This document shows, in pieces, positions 34,896-43,576 of a stretch of DNA of 64,000 nucleotides. The notes beneath the pieces were generated by a model. The model made no database searches. It saw nothing but the letters and a program-made list of their open reading frames with translations, and was not told the DNA's origin. Source of the DNA: Mariniflexile sp. TRM1-10 (GTDB lineage: Bacteria > Bacteroidota > Bacteroidia > Flavobacteriales > Flavobacteriaceae); contig NZ_CP022985.1 of NCBI RefSeq assembly GCF_003425985.1, positions 1,835,501 through 1,899,500 of the forward strand, written 5' to 3'. The first letter of the stretch is position 1. Each line of letters starts with the position of its first letter. The position numbers were made by a program, and so were the translations under genes.

Positions 34896-36983
34896 ATGAA
34901 AACATTAAAATATATATTTAGGTTAGGCCTAGTTTTAATCTTCTTTATTAATTGTACTGAAGATACTAATGATTTGAGTTTTGTAGATAATGTGGTAGCG
35001 CCGACAAACGTTTCTGCACTTTTTCAAATTACTCAAGATAACACGGGCTTAGTAACTTTAACACCTAATGCAGAGGGCGCTGTTTCTTACAATATCATCC
35101 TTGATGACGGGTCTTCTCCTGTTACTGTAAAACAAGGTGCAAGTGCCCAACATGTTTATGCCGAAGGAAATTATACCGTAAACATAGAAGCTGTTGGTAT
35201 TACAGGGCTTAAAAGCGACGTTTCAAAAGACTTAACCGTTTCATTTAAAGCTCCTGAAAATTTAGTTGTAACCATCGAAAATGATGCCACTTTATCTAAA
35301 CAAGTAAATGTTACTGCTACTGCAGATTTTGCTATGTTTTACGAAGTTTATTTTGGTGAAACTGGAAACGACAATCCCGTGTTAGGAAACATAGGAGAAA
35401 CAGTGAGTTACACATACCAAGAAGCAGGAACTTATACCATTCGAGTCGTTGCCATGGGAGGAGCTATTGAAACTACAGAATATTCACAGGAATTTGAAGT
35501 AACGGCTATTTTACAGCCTATTACAAATGCAGCAACCCCACCACGACGTGATGCGGCCGATGTTATTTCAATTTATAGTGATGCCTATACAAGTTTATCT
35601 GGTGTAGATTTTTATCCAAATTGGGGGCAATCAACCACCTATACACAAATTGATGTTGACGGAAATATGATAATTCAATACGGTAACATAAATTATGAAG
35701 GTATAGACTTTGGCACTACAATAGATGCCTCTTCTATGGAGTATTTACACATTGATGTTTGGACGGCAGATTTAGCCGCCTTGGAAATCTATCCAATTAG
35801 TACGGCAACTGGTGAAAAAGCTGTTTTAAAGGATTTAGTGGCTGACCAATGGGTTAGTTTCGATATTCCATTAAGTGATTTTACAGATCAAGGATTATCA
35901 ATGGCAGATATTTTTCAATTTAAGTTTGTAGGATCGCCATGGGCTGGTGGCGGATTTGGAACCATATTTTTAGATAATATCTATTTTTATAAACCATCAT
36001 CTATTCCAACGGCACCAGTAGTTAGCGCACCATCACCAACAGCTCCTCAAGCGAATGTCATTTCAATTTTTAGTAATGCATATACCAATATTACTTTAAA
36101 TGAAATAAATCCAAATTGGGGACAATCAACCACCTTAACAACTGTTGATGTACAAGGAAATAACACTTGGTTATATGAGGCTTTAAATTATACGGGTATT
36201 GTAACCGATTATGGAAATGCTACCGATGTATCAGGAATGGGATTTGTTCACTTTGATTATTTTACACCAGATGCTACAACACTTGGCTTAAAACTTGTAA
36301 ATACAGGCTATGGCGATGGTGATCCTCTCAAAGAGGATATAGAATATGTTTCAAGTGTAACACCAGGAACATGGGTAAGTGTAGATATTCCTTTATCAAA
36401 TTACGCCACAGATATTTCAGGCATTACACAATTAGTATTCGAGTCTTCTATGGCAAAAGTATATATAGACAATCTTTATTTTTATAACAATGGTGATAGT
36501 ACGGCTCCAACAGTTGCTGCACCGACTCCAACACTTAATGCTAACAGTGTGGTGTCCATTTTTAGTGATGCTTATACCAATGTAACTTTAAACGAAGTAA
36601 ATCCTAATTGGGGACAATCAACCACTTTAACAACTACTGATATTGGCGGTAATAACATATGGTTATATGAAACACTGAATTATACGGGCATTGTAACCGA
36701 TTATGGCAATCCAACCAACTTAGCGGGCTTTAAATATGCTCATTTTGATTACTTCACGCCAGATGCCACCACACTTGGTTTAAAGTTAGTCAATACAAAC
36801 TTTGGCGATGGCGACCCGCTAAAAGAAGATATAGAATACTTAGCAAATATTACGCAAGGAACTTGGGTAAGTGTGGATATTCCTTTAGCAAACTATACAA
36901 CAGATGTTTCGGCAATTACCCAATTAATCTTTGAATCTTCTGGTGCCAAAGTATATATCGATAACTTTTATTTTCATAATTAA
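34896..36983 (+). CDS. Surface glycan-binding lipoprotein with three repeated modules
   Basis: This 695-aa lipoprotein (FFINCTEDTND; the acids suggest surface export) sits in the SusE/SusF-like position after SusD. Two Ig/PKD-like beta domains (about residues 30-205) precede three tandem modules of roughly 145 residues (about 222-367, 387-528, 551-695). Each starts ISI(Y/F)S(D/N)AYT and has NPNWGQSTT, closing with VYIDN(F/L)YF. Modules 2 and 3 are highly alike at DNA level, so they arose by a recent duplication. The modules look like jelly-roll carbohydrate-binding domains. It likely binds the GH16 substrate. Start is controlled by leader copy B. Confidence 0.82.
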   Translation: MKTLKYIFRLGLVLIFFINCTEDTNDLSFVDNVVAPTNVSALFQITQDNTGLVTLTPNAEGAVSYNIILDDGSSPVTVKQGASAQHVYAEGNYTVNIEAVGITGLKSDVSKDLTVSFKAPENLVVTIENDATLSKQVNVTATADFAMFYEVYFGETGNDNPVLGNIGETVSYTYQEAGTYTIRVVAMGGAIETTEYSQEFEVTAILQPITNAATPPRRDAADVISIYSDAYTSLSGVDFYPNWGQSTTYTQIDVDGNMIIQYGNINYEGIDFGTTIDASSMEYLHIDVWTADLAALEIYPISTATGEKAVLKDLVADQWVSFDIPLSDFTDQGLSMADIFQFKFVGSPWAGGGFGTIFLDNIYFYKPSSIPTAPVVSAPSPTAPQANVISIFSNAYTNITLNEINPNWGQSTTLTTVDVQGNNTWLYEALNYTGIVTDYGNATDVSGMGFVHFDYFTPDATTLGLKLVNTGYGDGDPLKEDIEYVSSVTPGTWVSVDIPLSNYATDISGITQLVFESSMAKVYIDNLYFYNNGDSTAPTVAAPTPTLNANSVVSIFSDAYTNVTLNEVNPNWGQSTTLTTTDIGGNNIWLYETLNYTGIVTDYGNPTNLAGFKYAHFDYFTPDATTLGLKLVNTNFGDGDPLKEDIEYLANITQGTWVSVDIPLANYTTDVSAITQLIFESSGAKVYIDNFYFHN
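36056..36970 (+). repeat. In-gene tandem duplication (modules 2 and 3)
   Basis: Units 36056-36475 and 36550-36970 are near-identical over long stretches (for example around ccaattggggacaatcaacc and gtaaccgattatgg). A third, more divergent unit lies at 35560-35990. The repeats stay in frame. Confidence 0.8.
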
Positions 36984-36994
36984 AATTTAGAAAG

Positions 36995-37882
36995 ATGAAA
37001 AAATTAAATAACATATTGAGCCTCTTTTTAATATCAATTCTAAGCGTTACTAGCTGTCAAGATGATGATATTCCTTTTGGGGAGATTGTAGTGCCTTCTA
37101 ATATTGAAGTAACGGTTACTTATTTAGATAATGGAGAAGAATCGCCAGCACCAGGATTAGGAAGCGGAGAAATTAAACTATCGGCTAAAGCAGATCATGC
37201 TACGGCTTATCAATTTGTAATTCAAGGGCAAACCAAGCTTCAAAAATCAGGTAGTACAACACATACGTTTACAACACTTGGGACAAACACCTATGCGGTT
37301 ACTGTAATTGCTTTTGGGACCGCAGGAGCTTCTTCAAGTAAAACAATAGAAGTGGAAGTACAGGCTTTATATGAACCACCGGCAGATTTATTAACGATGC
37401 TTACTTCTAACAGTTCAAGAACATGGAAAATAGCTTCAGAAGTTAATAAACACTTCGGATTGGGGCCCATAGGAGGTGCCGAATTTGAATATTATGGTGC
37501 TGCTCCAGGAGATAAAGCTAATTCAGGAATGTATGATGATAGATATACTTTTAATGTAGATGGAACATTTTCACACAACGTAGGGCCAGATGGTTTTGTG
37601 TTTGGACGTGATCCTTTAATTAATGAATTAGGTGGATCCGGTGGCACTGTAAACGGAGCAGACATAGAACAATATACGTTTAGTTCTTACACATCTCAAT
37701 GGGCTTTAACGGCTCCCAATGATGTTGAAACTTTAAGCTTAACAGGTATTGGTTTTATAGGATATTATGTAGGAGGAAACCATAGCTATCAAATATTTAG
37801 TCGTTCTGCAGATGAGATGATTCTTCGAACTACAGATGGAAACGGAGAATTTGATTGGTGGTTTAGGTTGATACCAGAATAA
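36995..37882 (+). CDS. PKD-like lipoprotein of the PUL
   Basis: This is a 295-aa lipoprotein (SVTSCQDDDIP; QDDD after the cysteine fits a surface-export signal). An Ig/PKD-like domain (about residues 32-125) is followed by a C-terminal domain that begins SNSSRTWKIASEVNKHFGLGP and contains DRYTFNVDGTFSHNVG and EMILRTTDGNGEFDWWFRL. The C-terminal half resembles lipoproteins seen in laminarin loci of marine flavobacteria, where binding to glycan is suspected. Function is not proven. It ends directly in a conserved repeat (37881). Confidence 0.75.
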   Translation: MKKLNNILSLFLISILSVTSCQDDDIPFGEIVVPSNIEVTVTYLDNGEESPAPGLGSGEIKLSAKADHATAYQFVIQGQTKLQKSGSTTHTFTTLGTNTYAVTVIAFGTAGASSSKTIEVEVQALYEPPADLLTMLTSNSSRTWKIASEVNKHFGLGPIGGAEFEYYGAAPGDKANSGMYDDRYTFNVDGTFSHNVGPDGFVFGRDPLINELGGSGGTVNGADIEQYTFSSYTSQWALTAPNDVETLSLTGIGFIGYYVGGNHSYQIFSRSADEMILRTTDGNGEFDWWFRLIPE

Positions 37883-37926
37883 AACTTAAACAGTCTCTTA
37901 ATAGGGAGGTTAATAGTCTCCCTATT
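37881..37926 (+). repeat. Repeat end plus hairpin before GH16
   Basis: aaaacttaaacagtctct (37881-37898) is the exact reverse complement of 50495-50512 and relates to 25865-25882. It starts at the stop codon. Next, aatagggag / ctccctatt (37900-37908, 37918-37926) forms a perfect 9-bp stem 5 bases before the first GH16 ATG. It could attenuate or process the operon mRNA. Confidence 0.55.
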
Positions 37927-37957
37927 TAAAATGGAGGAAATATTAAAAATTGAAAAA

Positions 37958-39064
37958 ATGCTTAAAAAGATGCTTTATATTATTCAAATTGGCTTTATAA
38001 TGTTATTATCATGCTCTAGTGGTACAGACGATACTACAACAGAAGAGCCTAAAGATATTATACCTAAAAATTTAGTATTACAGGTAACTATTTCAGGAAC
38101 AACTATTAATAACCCTAATGGCGATGGTTCTGGTGTTATAACATGTAATGCTACCGCAACAAATGCCGTAACCTATGGCTTTAAAGTAGGTAGTGAAGCC
38201 GAAGTAAAAAATACAACAGGTACTTTTAATTATACGTGCACAAATGAAGGTTTAAACGACTACATTATAACGGTATTTGCCTATTCCAGTACAGGACACA
38301 CGATAAGTGATTTTAAAAAAGTGGCTGTTTTTGTTACTGAAAAAGGGCCTCAATTAGTTTGGTCCGACGAGTTTGATACCATTGGCGCTCCAGACCCTAC
38401 AAAATGGAATTACGATTTAGGTAATGGTTGTCCAGACTTATGTGGTTGGGGTAACGGTGAAAAACAGTTTTACACCAACAGACCTGATAATGTAAAAGTT
38501 GAAAATGGGGTATTAAAAATAACCGCTAAAAAAGAAAACTATCAAGGTTCAGAATATACTTCGGCAAGATTATTAACGAAAGGAAAATTCGATTTCACTT
38601 ATGGACGTGTAGACGTAAAAGCGAAACTACCAAGTGGTTCTGGCACATGGCCTGCTATTTGGATGCTGGGAGCTAATATAGATAGTGTGGGCTGGCCTGC
38701 TTGTGGTGAAATAGACATTATGGAACATTGGGGACATAACCCTGCAATTATTTCCAGTGCAACACACACACCATCGTGTTCTGGCGGTTGTGCAAACACT
38801 AAGGTTGGTGAAACAACCATAAGTGATTATGCCACAGCATTCCATGTATATAGCTTGGAATGGACAGCGAATGAATTAAACTTTATCGTAGACGGAAACT
38901 TAAAGTATAGTTATAAGCCAACAGTTAAAAATAATAGCACTTGGCCTTATAATGCCCCACAGTTTTTAATTTTAAATATCGCCATGGGTGGCAGTTGGTT
39001 TTCTATTGACCCAAATTTTACAGAATCAGTAATGGAGATAGATTACATAAAAGTGTATCAATAA
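37958..39064 (+). CDS. GH16 family endo-beta-1,3-glucanase (laminarinase-like), lipoprotein
   Basis: This enzyme hydrolyses beta-1,3-glucan. The lipoprotein signal is MLKKMLYIIQ...LLSCSSGTDD. An Ig/PKD-like domain precedes the GH16 catalytic domain, from VWSDEFDTIG to the C-terminus. The catalytic core is GEIDIMEHWG (E-x-D-x-x-E) and the substrate-binding stretch GTWPAIWMLG. The length is 368 aa. A start at 37931 is possible, but its acidic N-terminus would spoil the signal peptide. The context with GH3 and SusCD makes laminarin the likely substrate. Confidence 0.88.
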   Translation: MLKKMLYIIQIGFIMLLSCSSGTDDTTTEEPKDIIPKNLVLQVTISGTTINNPNGDGSGVITCNATATNAVTYGFKVGSEAEVKNTTGTFNYTCTNEGLNDYIITVFAYSSTGHTISDFKKVAVFVTEKGPQLVWSDEFDTIGAPDPTKWNYDLGNGCPDLCGWGNGEKQFYTNRPDNVKVENGVLKITAKKENYQGSEYTSARLLTKGKFDFTYGRVDVKAKLPSGSGTWPAIWMLGANIDSVGWPACGEIDIMEHWGHNPAIISSATHTPSCSGGCANTKVGETTISDYATAFHVYSLEWTANELNFIVDGNLKYSYKPTVKNNSTWPYNAPQFLILNIAMGGSWFSIDPNFTESVMEIDYIKVYQ

Positions 39065-39066
39065 TT

Positions 39067-41355
39067 ATGAAAAATAACAGTCTATATAGTTTACTTATTG
39101 CCTTTATATTAGTTGCTTCATGTAAAAAGCAAACCAATAATTCAGAGGATAACATCAGTAATTCCGGCGATTCAATTGAAAATAAAGTAGCCCAACTGCT
39201 GTCTAAAATGACTTTGGAAGAAAAAATTGGTCAAATGAACCAATACAACGGGTTTTGGGATGTTACAGGCCCGAAGCCTGCTAATGGTGATGCAGCAAAA
39301 AAGTATGAACATTTAAAAAAAGGTTATGTAGGTTCTATGCTTAATGTAAGAGGTGTTAAGGAAGTAAGAGCGGTTCAAAAAATTGCTGTTGAAGAAACAA
39401 GGCTTGGCATTCCTTTAATCATTGGGTTCGATGTGATACACGGTTATAAAACTTTAAGCCCGATACCTTTAGCTGAAGCCGCGAGTTGGGATTTGGAAGC
39501 CATTAAAAAATCGGCTCAAGTAGCAGCAAAAGAATCTGCAGCAGCAGGTATCAACTGGACCTTTGCGCCAATGGTAGACATTTCAAGAGACGCTCGTTGG
39601 GGACGTGTTATGGAAGGTGCTGGCGAAGACCCGTATTTAGGTTCAAAAATAGCAATAGCAAGAGTACAAGGGTTTCAAGGAGACGATTTATCATCTCACG
39701 AAACCATTGCTGCCTGTGCTAAACATTGGGCTGGCTATGGTTTTGCCGAGGCGGGCAGAGACTATAACACTGTCGATATTGGAACATCGACACTTTATAA
39801 TATTATTTTCCCACCGTTTAAGGCAGCCACCGAAGCTGGTGTAAAAACATTCATGAACTCCTTTAACGAATTAAACGGAATACCAGCCACTGGAAATGTT
39901 TATTTACAACGCGATATTTTAAAAGACAAATGGGGTTTTGATGGTTTTGTGGTTTCAGATTGGGGTTCTATAAACGAAATGATTGCTCATGGCTATGCAA
40001 AAGACAAAAAACATGCCTCCGAACTTTCTGTAATTGCTGGTTCAGATATGGATATGGAGTCCTATGCGTATGTGGATGAATTAGCAAATTTAGTTAGGGA
40101 AGGAAAAGTTAAAGAATCACTTATAGACGACGCTGTAACACGTATTTTAAAAGTAAAATTTGAATTGGGGCTTTTTGACGATCCTTATAAATATTGCAAC
40201 GAAGCATACGAAAAAGAAGTGACCGGAAGCCAAGACATTCATGATGCCGTGCTAGATGTGGCTAAAAAATCTATCGTATTGCTTAAAAATGAAAATCAAA
40301 TACTTCCTCTTAAAAAAGAAGGACAACATATTGCTTTAATAGGCGCTTTAGCTGCCGATAAAACCAGTCCGCTAGGTAGTTGGCGCATTGCTGCGGAAGA
40401 TAACACAGCTGTGTCTGTTTTAGAAGGCTTACAAAAATATACAGGCAACAAATTAACCTATGCCAAAGGTGCTGATTTAGTTATAGGGAAAACCGAATTT
40501 GCCATAGAATTAAATATTAATACTCAAGATAAAAGTGGATTTCCTGAGGCTATTGAAACCGCTAAAAGAGCAGATGTTGTTGTGATGGTTTTGGGTGAAC
40601 ATGGGTTTCAAAGTGGTGAAGCCAGAAGTAGAACCGATTTAAATTTGCCTGGGGTACAACAAGAGCTTTTGGAAGCCGTATATAAGGTTAATAAAAACAT
40701 TGTTTTGGTCTTAAACAATGGAAGACCTTTAACTATTACTTGGGCAGATAAACACATACCCGCTATTGTAGAAGCTTGGCATTTGGGAACACAAAGTGGA
40801 AATGCTGTTGCACAAGTTTTATATGGCGATTATAACCCAAGCGGAAAACTGCCTATGTCGTTTCCTAGAAATGTTGGTCAAGTGCCCATTTATTACAATT
40901 ATAAAAATACTGGAAGACCTGTTATTCCGGCTCCAAACGAAGTCTTTTGGTCGCATTATATAGATGAAAGTAACGACCCATTATACCCATTTGGTCATGG
41001 TTTAAGTTATACTACTTTTTCGTATAACAATATGATTGTTAAAAAAGTTGCAAACGAAACGATAGAAGTTTCAGTAGATGTAAAAAACACTGGAAACATA
41101 ACAGGAAAAGAAGTCGCCCAACTATATATTCAAGATTTATTTGCAAGCGTAACAAGGCCCGTAAAAGAGTTAAAGGGCTTTAAAATGGTTGAATTGAAAC
41201 CAAATCATCAAAAAACCATTAAGTTTAGTTTAACAGAGAAAGAATTAGGATTTTATAACAATGATGGCGAATTCATTCTAGAACCAGGTGAATTTAAAGT
41301 GTATGTTGGTGGCAGTTCTAAAACTGTTTTAGAATCAAAATTTAATATAGAATAG
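39067..41355 (+). CDS. GH3 family beta-glucosidase, lipoprotein
   Basis: The enzyme releases glucose from the ends of oligosaccharides. The signal ends ILVASCKKQT; the two lysines without acids after the cysteine suggest it stays in the periplasm. The nucleophile region is GFDGFVVSDWGS, the N-terminal (alpha/beta)8 domain has KHWAGYGFAEAGRDYNTVDI, and the second domain has LGEHGFQSGEARSRTDLNLPG. The fibronectin-like tail (VKNTGNITGKEVAQLY) is also typical. At 762 aa it is complete. It starts 2 bases after the GH16 stop, the last gene of the PUL operon. Confidence 0.94.
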   Translation: MKNNSLYSLLIAFILVASCKKQTNNSEDNISNSGDSIENKVAQLLSKMTLEEKIGQMNQYNGFWDVTGPKPANGDAAKKYEHLKKGYVGSMLNVRGVKEVRAVQKIAVEETRLGIPLIIGFDVIHGYKTLSPIPLAEAASWDLEAIKKSAQVAAKESAAAGINWTFAPMVDISRDARWGRVMEGAGEDPYLGSKIAIARVQGFQGDDLSSHETIAACAKHWAGYGFAEAGRDYNTVDIGTSTLYNIIFPPFKAATEAGVKTFMNSFNELNGIPATGNVYLQRDILKDKWGFDGFVVSDWGSINEMIAHGYAKDKKHASELSVIAGSDMDMESYAYVDELANLVREGKVKESLIDDAVTRILKVKFELGLFDDPYKYCNEAYEKEVTGSQDIHDAVLDVAKKSIVLLKNENQILPLKKEGQHIALIGALAADKTSPLGSWRIAAEDNTAVSVLEGLQKYTGNKLTYAKGADLVIGKTEFAIELNINTQDKSGFPEAIETAKRADVVVMVLGEHGFQSGEARSRTDLNLPGVQQELLEAVYKVNKNIVLVLNNGRPLTITWADKHIPAIVEAWHLGTQSGNAVAQVLYGDYNPSGKLPMSFPRNVGQVPIYYNYKNTGRPVIPAPNEVFWSHYIDESNDPLYPFGHGLSYTTFSYNNMIVKKVANETIEVSVDVKNTGNITGKEVAQLYIQDLFASVTRPVKELKGFKMVELKPNHQKTIKFSLTEKELGFYNNDGEFILEPGEFKVYVGGSSKTVLESKFNIE

Positions 41356-41423
41356 CGTGTTCAAATTAGCGATGGACTTGCTTTTATTAATACTTAGTGT
41401 TTGCAATTAAAAAAACCCTAATA

Positions 41424-41452
41424 ACAAAAGCCCGTCTATTGCTAAACGGGCA
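41424..41452 (-). terminator. Terminator downstream of pyk
   Basis: GCCCGT / ACGGGC (41430-41435, 41446-41451) forms a stem. On the minus strand a TTTTGTT run follows it. It lies about 90 bases past the pyk stop. Confidence 0.6.
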
Positions 41453-41539
41453 TTAAGATATCTTTATATGTCCGAACGAAGTCAAATTGACTTAGTTCTA
41501 TTATATAGCGCTATTGCTTATGCAAAAGCAACTTAAATC

Positions 41540-42973
41540 CTATTGAGAAATCTCTCTTACACGCAGGGTGTTTACCATACCTTTTTCTGCAATTGGCATG
41601 GAAGCTAAACTAATTACCATATCACCTTTTTGTACATAATTGTTCGCTCTAGCAATTCTATTTATATCGCCTACAGTTTCATCGGTAGAAACAAATTTAT
41701 CGTAATAAAAAGCCCTAACTCCCCAAAGCAAACTTAATTGCGTTAAAATACGTTTGTTTGATGTAAACACTAATATATGGCATGATGGTCTCCAAGCCGA
41801 AATTTGAAATGCAGTATATCCACTATTAGTTAATGTTGAAATAGCCTTTGCATCAATTTCATTTGCCATAATAGCAGCATGATAACAAATAGACTTTGTG
41901 ATATATCGGTTTGTACGAATATGTGGTGGCAACTGTGGCACTTTAATTAATGGTGAATCTTCAACATTTCTTAAAATGTTTGCCATTTGCCTAATAACTT
42001 GAACAGGGTAACTACCAACCGATGTTTCTCCAGAAAGCATTACCGCATCGGCTCCATCCATAACAGAGTTTGCGACATCGTTTACTTCGGCACGTGTTGG
42101 TGTTAAACTAGTAATCATAGTTTCCATCATTTGGGTTGCTATAATTACTGGTATTCTAGCTTTTTTAGCTCTTAATACTAATTGTTTTTGAATAAGTGGT
42201 ACTTCTTCTGCAGGAACTTCTACACCTAGATCACCACGAGCTACCATTAAACCATCACAATGCGCTACAATGGCATCAATATTTGTTACGGCTTCTGGTT
42301 TTTCAATTTTTGCTATAATCGGGATTTTATGTTCGCTGTGCTTTTCTATTAAATCACGCAGTTGCATTAAATCTTCTGCATGACGCACAAATGACAAGGC
42401 CATCCAATCTACATTTTGACTTATAGCAAATAAAGCATCTTCAATGTCTTTTTCGGTTAAAGCAGGTTGTGATATATTGGTGTTTGGTAAGTTTACCCCT
42501 TTTTTAGATTTTAATGGCCCACCTTGAATCACTTTTGCTTTTACTTCTGATTCACCATCGGTTGAAACGACTTCAAAAATTAATTTACCGTCATCTAAAA
42601 GGATGCGTTCACCTGGTTTTGCATCTTGCGGAAACCTATCGTAAGTCATATACACACGTTCCTTTGTGCCTTCAAATCGTTCGCCCGTTGCAAATATTAT
42701 TTCGTCTCCTGGATTTACTACCACTTCTTCTTTCATAACTCCTACTCGAAGCTTAGGACCTTGTAAATCGGCTAATATGGCAGCATTAAAACCGAACTCA
42801 TCATTTAGTTCCCGTATCATTTGTATACGTTCTGCTACATCTTTATAATCGGCATGGGAAAAGTTAATTCTAAATACATTTGCGCCTTCTTCAAGCATTC
42901 CTTTTAATACTTCTTTAGTGCTTGTAGCTGGACCTAATGTGGCAACTATCTTGGTTTTTTTTCTTAATGGCAT
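41540..42973 (-). CDS. pyk: Pyruvate kinase
   Basis: Pyk converts phosphoenolpyruvate and ADP to pyruvate and ATP. Family signatures are complete: TKIVATLGPATS at the start, RINFSHAD, the catalytic stretch IPIIAKIEKPEAVTNID and the metal site DGLMVARGDLGVEVP. Length is 477 aa. Its start overlaps the IPExxxVDY stop by one base. Confidence 0.97.
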   Translation of the reverse strand: MPLRKKTKIVATLGPATSTKEVLKGMLEEGANVFRINFSHADYKDVAERIQMIRELNDEFGFNAAILADLQGPKLRVGVMKEEVVVNPGDEIIFATGERFEGTKERVYMTYDRFPQDAKPGERILLDDGKLIFEVVSTDGESEVKAKVIQGGPLKSKKGVNLPNTNISQPALTEKDIEDALFAISQNVDWMALSFVRHAEDLMQLRDLIEKHSEHKIPIIAKIEKPEAVTNIDAIVAHCDGLMVARGDLGVEVPAEEVPLIQKQLVLRAKKARIPVIIATQMMETMITSLTPTRAEVNDVANSVMDGADAVMLSGETSVGSYPVQVIRQMANILRNVEDSPLIKVPQLPPHIRTNRYITKSICYHAAIMANEIDAKAISTLTNSGYTAFQISAWRPSCHILVFTSNKRILTQLSLLWGVRAFYYDKFVSTDETVGDINRIARANNYVQKGDMVISLASMPIAEKGMVNTLRVREISQ

Positions 42974-43458
42974 TAGCTAAAAATTAAATTGTCTTTTGAT
43001 TTTAATTGGTTAATATCAATACTAAAGGCTGTTACTACTTGTTGTATTTTTAATATTTTATTTAAAATACTTTTTTCTTTACTTAAATTAAATTGGTTAT
43101 CTATTTTTAAAAAATAATTAACAGCCTTATATTCTGGTACTAAATATAGTGTTTGTGTTACTTTTTCTTCTGTATTAAATAATGAATTGACATTGTCTTT
43201 TTTATAAATTTCTGTTTTATAAATATTAGACACCAAACTCCATGTTGTAAGCTGCTTAGCATCTTCCCATTCAAAAATTGAATAAGTGGCATTATTAAAA
43301 CTAAAGTCTAAATTTGATGTTCTTCGAGTAAGATTGGTACTCAAATGTTTATTTAGAAGATATGCTAAACGATAATCTTCAATGGTACAATAAATTGCTA
43401 TTAAAGTGCAATCTACCTGTTCAAAAATATCATCAAGAATAAGTTTGTGTACTGCCAT
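42973..43458 (-). CDS. IPExxxVDY family protein
   Basis: This 161-aa cytoplasmic protein belongs to a Bacteroidota-specific family, named for its motif, seen here as LVPEYKAVNY. Function is unknown. It sits between rnc and pyk, a conserved place for this family, and overlaps pyk by one base. It may link translation or metabolism in that operon, which is inference. Confidence 0.85.
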   Translation of the reverse strand: MAVHKLILDDIFEQVDCTLIAIYCTIEDYRLAYLLNKHLSTNLTRRTSNLDFSFNNATYSIFEWEDAKQLTTWSLVSNIYKTEIYKKDNVNSLFNTEEKVTQTLYLVPEYKAVNYFLKIDNQFNLSKEKSILNKILKIQQVVTAFSIDINQLKSKDNLIFS

Positions 43459-43576
43459 AACTTACATTAAACGTTGTAAATATAGTATTTAAAACCATTC
43501 TATATATAAAAGTTAGGCGAATCTTAACAAGTAAAACAACTAAAACGTTATAGTTAATTACTTTATTTGAAATAGT

